Positions 58,972-64,000 of a DNA stretch of 64,000 nt are shown here, piece after piece. Made by a program: the position numbers and the translations under genes. Each line of letters opens with the position of its first letter. Position 1 is the first letter of the stretch. This DNA comes from Thermoplasmata archaeon (lineage in GTDB: Archaea > Thermoplasmatota > Thermoplasmata > Lutacidiplasmatales > UBA184), in the NCBI GenBank assembly GCA_021817245.1, contig JAKAVQ010000008.1:1-64000 (forward strand), in the 5' to 3' direction. The notes beneath the pieces were generated by a model. The model had not been told where the DNA came from. It ran no database searches and was given only the letters and a program-made list of their open reading frames with translations.

Positions 58972-59835
58972 CTAGCCCCGGCCACTCTTCTGCAGTTCGA
59001 GCAGATCTTCGGTCGAGACCTTCTCTCCCTTCTTCAGGCGGGCGAGGAAGTCCTCTTCGCGAGGAGCCTCCGCCTCGCCCCACGAGGGGGGAGCACGGCC
59101 GCCGCGGGCCGCGTACAGCAGCTTCTCGATGTCCCGAACCTCCTCGATGGCGGTGATGTGCTGACGATGCGCGTCATCGGCCTGCGACTTCACCTCGAGC
59201 AGCTTCGCCTGGACCTCGTCGGCCTGCCGGCGCAGCTCGTCGACCGACTCGTAGAGCCCGACCATCGCCTCGTGGGCGGCTTGGGCCTCGTCGGCCAAAC
59301 GGCCGACCGTCGCGTGGTGCTTCTCGGCCTCGTCGCGGGCTTCGGCGAACGCTTTCAGGGTCTGTTCGACCTCGGGGTCCTGCCGGAGCTGCTCGTCCTG
59401 CTCGCGGATCGCGGCCTCGAGCCGCTTCATCTCCTCGACGAGCCGCTTCTCCTGGTCTCCCGTGAGCGCCGTCGTCATGTGGCGGAACTCGAGCTCCTTG
59501 AGGTCCTTCCGAAGCCGCCAGATCGGAACCGCGCCCGGGCGCGGGGTCCGGGCCCGGCGGAGCTCCTGGACCTTATCGCCGAGCTCCTGGAGCTTGTGGT
59601 TCCATTCCTCGCGGAGCTTCTTCTCGTCGCGCACCTCGCTGTTGAGCGCGTCACGATGGCGACGGTGCTCCTGGGCGTCGGCGCTCTTGTCGTGGAGCTC
59701 GTCGAGGATCCGGGCCCGTTCCTCCGCGACCGTGCGGGCCTCACTGTTCAGCTTGTCGCGGCGGGCCCGGGCCTCGTCGGCCCGGGCGTTCGCCTCCGCG
59801 CGCCTCTGCTCCAGCTCTACTGTCGCCTCGCTCAA
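58972..59835 (-). CDS. Archaeal coiled-coil protein (COG1340-like)
   Basis: A 287-residue protein that is almost entirely heptad-repeat helix, rich in Glu, Lys, Arg and Ala, from about residue 3 to 240. RTPRPGAVPIWRLRKDLKEL, WRLRKDLKELEFRHMTTALT and the LTGDQEKRLVEEMKRLE segment match the conserved region of the archaeal COG1340 coiled-coil family of unknown function. The C-terminal EEDFLARLKKGEKVSTEDLL is also conserved. CTTTATATC (59895-59903) lies about 60 nt upstream. A scaffold or SMC-like tether role is possible. Confidence 0.8.
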   Translation of the reverse strand: MSEATVELEQRRAEANARADEARARRDKLNSEARTVAEERARILDELHDKSADAQEHRRHRDALNSEVRDEKKLREEWNHKLQELGDKVQELRRARTPRPGAVPIWRLRKDLKELEFRHMTTALTGDQEKRLVEEMKRLEAAIREQDEQLRQDPEVEQTLKAFAEARDEAEKHHATVGRLADEAQAAHEAMVGLYESVDELRRQADEVQAKLLEVKSQADDAHRQHITAIEEVRDIEKLLYAARGGRAPPSWGEAEAPREEDFLARLKKGEKVSTEDLLELQKSGRG

Positions 59836-59968
59836 GCGGCCACCGCTCGGACCGGGGATTCCCCCGGTCGGGGAGCGGTTTCACGAGCGGCCTCGATATA
59901 AAGACTTCCGGGCAACGCGCACGGTCCCGGTTTCGCCTGCCACGTCACGCTAATATGCCGAGTCCCGG

Positions 59969-61429
59969 ATGAATCGCCCCGTGGAAGAGGTCGGGCGGAT
60001 CTTCGGGGACGTCGGCCTGGGTCAGTTCCACCTGAACCTTTCCCGCCCGGTCGAGCGCGGAGACTACCTCGCGGTCGAGGACGAACTGCACGGCAAGGTC
60101 CTCTGCCAGCTGGACGATCTCAAGCGCAAGAGCGACTTCGATCTGGAGCGGGCCGGCGCGACCGCGCCGACCGAAGAGGCGGCGATCCACGAGAACCTCC
60201 TCGGGGTCGCCCGCGTCATCGGCTACCGGGACACCCAGGGGCTCGTCAAGCTGCCCACCATCCCGTTCCGTCCCGGCGCCCACGTGTTCCGCGCCGAGGA
60301 ACCGCTGATCGCCGACGTCCTCGGGCTGAAACATCACGCGAACAGCGGCGCCTACGTCGGCCTCCTGAGGAACCACTCTCTGCGCGTCGAGCTCGACATC
60401 AACCAGCTCGTCCAGCGTCACGTGAGCGTGCTCGCAAAGACGGGCGGAGGGAAGAGCTACCTGCTCGGCGTCCTCATCGAGGAGCTCCTCCGCCACAAGG
60501 TCACCTGCGTCATCATCGACCCCCACGGCGAGTACGGCTCGCTCCGCTTCGCCGCCGAGAAGAACGGCGGCCACACGCGGTTCGGGGTGGAGTCCCAGGG
60601 GTTCGCGCGCCAGGTCCAGGAGTACTCGCCCGACGTCTCGCTGAACCCGTCGGCGAAGCCGCTCACGTTCTCCCTGCGGAACATCGATCCCCGCGACCTC
60701 CTCGTCTTCATGGGGCTGACGAACGTCAAGACGTTCCTCGCCCCCCTGAAGCAGCTGATCGAGCGGGTGGCGAGCAGCAACCCCGACTACACCGTCCGCG
60801 ACCTCGTGCGGGCCGCGGAGTCGGGGGAGGGCGCCGTGGCCGAGATGCTCCACGAGCGGCTCGAGTACGTCGAGCAGACGAAGCTCCTCGGACCCGTCGG
60901 GACGAGCCTCAACGACCTCGTGAAGCGGGGGGAAGCGACCCTGGTCAACCTGCGCGGCGTCGCCCCCGACGTCCAGGAGCTCGTGGTCGCGCGCATCGCG
61001 ACGACCCTCTTCGAGAATCGCAAGAAGGAGAAGATCCCCCCACTCTTCCTGGTCATCGAGGAAGCGCACAATTTCGCCCCGCAGCAGGGGACCGCGACGT
61101 GCTCCCGGATTTTGAAGAACATCGCGAGCGAGGGGAGGAAGTTCGGGCTCGGCCTGTGCGCGGTGACCCAGCGGGCGGCGCGGATCGACAAGAGCGTGCT
61201 CTCGCAGTGCAACACCCAGCTGATCCTGCAGGTGACGAACCCGCTCGATCTCAAGGCGATCGCGCAGTCGATCGAGGGGCTGACCGCGGGCATGACCGAG
61301 ATGATCCAGTCGCTGCCCGTCGGCACGGCCCTCATCACCGGTGGGGGGTACCACACTCCGCTGTTCTGTGAGGTCCGCCCGCGGGCGACGCGGCACGGCG
61401 GCGAGAGCGTGCAGATCGTCGCCGCGTAG
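59969..61429 (+). CDS. herA: HerA-like ATPase/helicase
   Basis: A 486-residue hexameric DNA translocase. An N-terminal HAS barrel (about residues 1-110, RIFGDVGLGQFHLNLSRPVE) precedes the RecA-like core. Walker A LAKTGGGKSYLLGVLIEEL is near residue 157, Walker B FLVIEEAHNFAPQQ near 355, and an arginine-finger-like GRKFGLGLCAVTQRAARIDK follows. HerA works with NurA in DNA end resection; nurA is not adjacent. A TATA-like CTAATATG (59949-59956) is unusually near the ATG, so a GTG at 59981 (4 residues shorter) is possible. Confidence 0.9.
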   Translation: MNRPVEEVGRIFGDVGLGQFHLNLSRPVERGDYLAVEDELHGKVLCQLDDLKRKSDFDLERAGATAPTEEAAIHENLLGVARVIGYRDTQGLVKLPTIPFRPGAHVFRAEEPLIADVLGLKHHANSGAYVGLLRNHSLRVELDINQLVQRHVSVLAKTGGGKSYLLGVLIEELLRHKVTCVIIDPHGEYGSLRFAAEKNGGHTRFGVESQGFARQVQEYSPDVSLNPSAKPLTFSLRNIDPRDLLVFMGLTNVKTFLAPLKQLIERVASSNPDYTVRDLVRAAESGEGAVAEMLHERLEYVEQTKLLGPVGTSLNDLVKRGEATLVNLRGVAPDVQELVVARIATTLFENRKKEKIPPLFLVIEEAHNFAPQQGTATCSRILKNIASEGRKFGLGLCAVTQRAARIDKSVLSQCNTQLILQVTNPLDLKAIAQSIEGLTAGMTEMIQSLPVGTALITGGGYHTPLFCEVRPRATRHGGESVQIVAA

Positions 61430-61525
61430 TCCCCAGCCTGACCCACCCGCGCGAGGGGTGATGCGGTTTAAACGACCCTCCGAAACCGGCGACGGGGCTA
61501 TGACCGTCCGAAGCTTTTTTTCTCC

Positions 61526-62356
61526 ATGTCCGAAGGCGAGGTCGTCGCGTCGACCCCCGGGCTCCCGCTGACGCGCCGTCGCGCGGTCGAGGAGCTCCGG
61601 GCGCTCGGCATCACGCCCGGGACCACGATGCTCGTCCACACCTCGCTCCGTTCGCTGGGGTGGGTCGTCGGGGGCGCCGAGACCGTGGTGCTCGCCCTCG
61701 AAGAGGCGGTCGGCCCGACGGGGACGGTGGTGATGCCCGCCTTCTCGCTCAGCGCCCCGGAGCCGTCCCGCTGGGTAGCGCCCCCGGTGCCCGAGGCGTG
61801 GTGGGCGACGATCCGACGCGACTGGCCTCCGTTCGACGTGGACCTCACGCCGACCCGCGGGATCGGCGTCGTTCCCGAGACGTTCCGCAGGCAACGAGGG
61901 ACGCTGCGCAGCGTGCACCCGACAACCTCGTTCTGCGCCCGGGGACCGCTCGCCGTCGAACTCCTGCGGGAACACTCCCTCGACTTCGGTCTCGGAGAGG
62001 GTTCCCCCCTCGCGCGCCTCTACGACCGCGGGGCCCACGTCCTCCTTCTTGGCGTCGACCACAGCACGAACTCGTCGCTCCACCTGGCCGAGTACCGCGC
62101 CGACTGGGTCGGCCGGGATCGCCGGCAGGAGTTCGCCGGCCGGATCGTCCGGGGCGACCGCGAAGAGAGCGTCCGGTTCGAGGACATCGAGGGGACAAGC
62201 GACGACTTCGCCGAGCTCGGAAGGGAGTTCGAGAGCTCCACCGGCGCCGTCACCGTCGGCCGGGTCGGTGCCGCCACCGCACGCCGGATGGAGCAGCGGC
62301 CGCTCGTCGACTACGGGGTCCGGTGGCTCGCGGAGCACCGACCGCGCGCCGCGTGA
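61526..62356 (+). CDS. AAC(3)-family N-acetyltransferase
   Basis: A 276-residue member of the Antibiotic_NAT family. TMLVHTSLRSLGWVVGGAET is the acetyl-CoA-binding start, TGTVVMPAFS and RTFRRQRGTLRSVHPTTSFC-like segments follow (here FRRQRGTLRSVHPTTSF), and VLLLGVDHSTNSSLHLAEYR carries the catalytic-type His/Asp region. Environmental members often acetylate other amines, so drug resistance should not be assumed. GTTTAAAC (61466-61473) upstream gives a leader of about 30 nt. The neighbours show no sign of a mobile cassette. Confidence 0.82.
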   Translation: MSEGEVVASTPGLPLTRRRAVEELRALGITPGTTMLVHTSLRSLGWVVGGAETVVLALEEAVGPTGTVVMPAFSLSAPEPSRWVAPPVPEAWWATIRRDWPPFDVDLTPTRGIGVVPETFRRQRGTLRSVHPTTSFCARGPLAVELLREHSLDFGLGEGSPLARLYDRGAHVLLLGVDHSTNSSLHLAEYRADWVGRDRRQEFAGRIVRGDREESVRFEDIEGTSDDFAELGREFESSTGAVTVGRVGAATARRMEQRPLVDYGVRWLAEHRPRAA

Positions 62357-62398
62357 TCCGGCGCGGCACCGGAGGGAAAGGCCCCCCGGCCCGTCGCC

Positions 62399-63925
62399 TC
62401 AGGAGCGGGCGGAATCGATGAGGTACCGGGTGACGAGCCGCACCCCGAACGCGGTCGCCCCGAGGTTCTGGTACGGGGGCTGGTACTTGTACGTCGTGGC
62501 CGAGGCATAGGCGGGTCCGGCGATGTCGAGATGGGCCCACGGCGTCGGTCCGACGAACGTCTCGAGGAACGCGGCCGCGGTCAGCATTCCCGCCATCGGG
62601 ATCTCGGTCGAGTTCCGGACGTCCCCGATCTCGCTCTTCACGAGCTCGCGGTGATAGTCGGTGAGGGGCATGCGCCAGATCGGTTCCCCGGTCACCGCCG
62701 AAGCGGCGAGCAGCCCCTGGGCCAGCTTGTCGTCCGTCGCGACGAGCCCGGCGGTGTTGTCGCCGAGGGCCACGACCTCGGCCCCGGTAAGGGTCGCGAG
62801 GTCGATGACCTCGTCGGGCTTGTACTGCTGGACGACGTAGCCGAGCCCGTCGGAGAGCACGACCCGGCCCTCCGCGTCGGTGTTCAGGACCTCGATCGTC
62901 TTGCCGTTGTACGTTCGGACGACGTCGCCCGGCCGGTAGGCGGACCCGCTCGGCAGGTTCTCGGCGCAGCAGAGCACGCCGACGACCCGCGGCGGCACCT
63001 TCAGGGTCGCCGCCGCGCGCAGGATCCCGAGGACCGCGACCGCCCCGGATTTGTCGAACTTCATGTGCGACATGTTCAGGGAGGGCTTGATCGAGATCCC
63101 ACCGGAGTCGAACGTGATCCCCTTGCCGACGACCGCCACGGTCCGGCCCCGCTTCGACCCGCCGGGGTACTCGAGGACGATGAGGCGCGGTGGATGCACC
63201 GAACCGCCCCCGACCGCGAGGATCCCGCCGCAGTGCATCTCGGCGAGCTTCTTCTCGTCGAAGACCGTGACCTTGAGCCCGAACTCCTTGCCGAGGGTAC
63301 GGGCCTCTTCGGCGAGCCGTTCGGGGGTGGCCGTATCGGCGGGGAGGTTCGCGATGTCGCGCGTCCAGAGGACCGTGTCGAGGAGCTCCGCCTGCTCGCC
63401 GAAGGCCTTCTTGAGGGCCGCCTCCTCCCGACCGAACTCGTCGCCCAGGTGGATCGTCATCTCCTCGACGGTCCCCTCGGTCTTGGTCTTGTAACGGACG
63501 AACTCGTACCCGCCGAGGAGCGCCCCGTCAGCGAGGGCGCGCGCTGCCCCCTCCGCGGTCAGCGACTCCCGGACGAACGCCGGAAGGCGGAACCCGAGCG
63601 TCCGGGCTCCCTTGCCCTTCAAGTTCCGAACGACCGCGGCCGCCGCCCATCGGACCGTCTCGGCCGAGAATTTCGCGACCGGACCCAGTCCAACGATGAG
63701 GATGCGGCCCTTACCGTCCGGCCGGTGGAAGACGGTGATCTCCTTGGGCTTGCCGCGGATCTCCTTCTTCTCCCATGCGGCGCGCACAAGCCCCTTCGTC
63801 GACTCGTCTTCCTTGAGGAGGCTCCGGGGGAACGTGTCGTCCTTCTCCGAGCGCTCGAATACCGCCCCAACGACCGCGTCGGCGGCCGCCGAGAGCCCCT
63901 CGCGGCGGTCGACGAGGGACCTCAT
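62399..63925 (-). CDS. pepA: Leucyl aminopeptidase (M17 family)
   Basis: A 508-residue cytosolic aminopeptidase. The N-terminal macro-like domain covers about residues 1-170. The di-metal catalytic domain has AVVGKGITFDSGGISIKPSL (Lys and Asp), HMKFDKSGAVAVLGILRAAA (Asp) and the signature NTDAEGRVVLSDGLGY (Asp, Glu, Arg). It cleaves N-terminal residues from peptides, complementing the proteasome. It starts 15 nt after the end of an upstream gene and so is probably second in an operon. Confidence 0.94.
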   Translation of the reverse strand: MRSLVDRREGLSAAADAVVGAVFERSEKDDTFPRSLLKEDESTKGLVRAAWEKKEIRGKPKEITVFHRPDGKGRILIVGLGPVAKFSAETVRWAAAAVVRNLKGKGARTLGFRLPAFVRESLTAEGAARALADGALLGGYEFVRYKTKTEGTVEEMTIHLGDEFGREEAALKKAFGEQAELLDTVLWTRDIANLPADTATPERLAEEARTLGKEFGLKVTVFDEKKLAEMHCGGILAVGGGSVHPPRLIVLEYPGGSKRGRTVAVVGKGITFDSGGISIKPSLNMSHMKFDKSGAVAVLGILRAAATLKVPPRVVGVLCCAENLPSGSAYRPGDVVRTYNGKTIEVLNTDAEGRVVLSDGLGYVVQQYKPDEVIDLATLTGAEVVALGDNTAGLVATDDKLAQGLLAASAVTGEPIWRMPLTDYHRELVKSEIGDVRNSTEIPMAGMLTAAAFLETFVGPTPWAHLDIAGPAYASATTYKYQPPYQNLGATAFGVRLVTRYLIDSARS

Positions 63926-63940
63926 GGCCCCACCGCCGCC

Positions 63941-64000
63941 CTAGAACGAAGGTCGGATCTTCTGTCGGTCGATACGGATCCCCGCCGGTGTGATGGCGAG
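63941..64000 (-). CDS. C-terminal end of an upstream gene (partial)
   Basis: The minus strand reads LAITPAGIRIDRQKIRPSF then a TAG stop (63941-63943). It lies 15 nt upstream of pepA in the same direction, so it is probably the end of a real gene cut by the window. Too short to identify. Confidence 0.5.
   Translation of the reverse strand, partial: LAITPAGIRIDRQKIRPSF

Noticed and set aside
61526-62356. AAC(3)-family gene as a recently acquired resistance cassette
   Set aside because: Base composition matches the surroundings, and no integrase, transposase or attachment repeat is nearby; the family has many chromosomal members.

Overview
The window is a 64 kb stretch of a high-GC archaeal chromosome (about two thirds or more G+C by eye). 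The archaeal call rests on the 5' end of an archaeal 16S rRNA, an RNA polymerase operon with split A'/A'' and a single unsplit B subunit, ribosomal proteins L30e and L18e, RpoN, archaeal NusA, proteasome beta, the aCPSF1/FttA ribonuclease, Cgi121, HerA, Cdc48 and an archaeal-type AlaRS. TATA boxes 25-35 nt upstream of start codons (largely leaderless mRNAs) fit this. An unsplit RpoB, the gene set and the base composition suggest a Thermoplasmatota-like euryarchaeon from an uncultured high-GC lineage. That placement is inference and needs the 16S or marker proteins.

Layout. 1-460: 5' end of the 16S gene (minus strand) with leader and promoter. 461-11885 (minus): HAD hydrolase, Dps, then the transcription operon tRNA-Lys / rpoH / rpoB / rpoA' / rpoA'' / rpl30e / nusA, preceded by UPF0147, a lone Lrp/AsnC effector domain and a 57-residue protein. 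12078-14242: three AIM24-family paralogues with a small zinc ribbon. 14313-22457 (plus): purS-purL-dph6-methyltransferase, methylmalonyl-CoA mutase catalytic subunit, folC-nth. 22261-30722: MFS transporter, alaS, GvpD/KaiC-like ATPase, membrane protein, purE-guaA(B), two small proteins. 30571-34604 (minus): sdhA-sdhB-sdhE(HdrB-like)-ridA. 34836-40249 (plus): psmB, fttA, AlkP-superfamily hydrolase, glycosyltransferase. 40246-45178 (minus): mutS-mutL-putative PD-(D/E)XK nuclease. 45242-47673 (minus): tRNA-Ser, tRNA-Gly, cgi121, metallo-beta-lactamase protein and an unknown protein. 47771-54349 (plus): DUF72, cdc48 and a giant glycosylated surface protein. 54545-55971 (minus): rpl18e-rpl13-rps9-rpoN. 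56136-64000: PRC-barrel protein, GT2, Roadblock and V4R proteins, HAD, coiled-coil protein, HerA, AAC(3)-family protein and leucyl aminopeptidase.

Most interesting signal. Two of the three tRNA genes are interrupted inside the T-loop at the same place (after TTCGAA, position 59/60). In both, the splice signal is a bulge-helix-bulge whose 4-bp core pairs the near-invariant T-loop bases TTCG with CGGA at the intron 3' end. tRNA-Lys carries a second intron in the D-loop and has no anticodon-loop intron. Because the exon half of the splice signal is universal T-loop sequence, such introns could enter almost any tRNA. Other points worth following are a nuclease gene coupled to mutL, the AIM24/zinc-ribbon cluster, a succinate dehydrogenase with an HdrB-like subunit and no membrane anchor, a Roadblock/V4R operon, and heavily overlapped gene ends including CTAG tetramers that serve as stop codons for both convergent genes. 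No CRISPR array, insertion sequence, prophage or integrase was seen.
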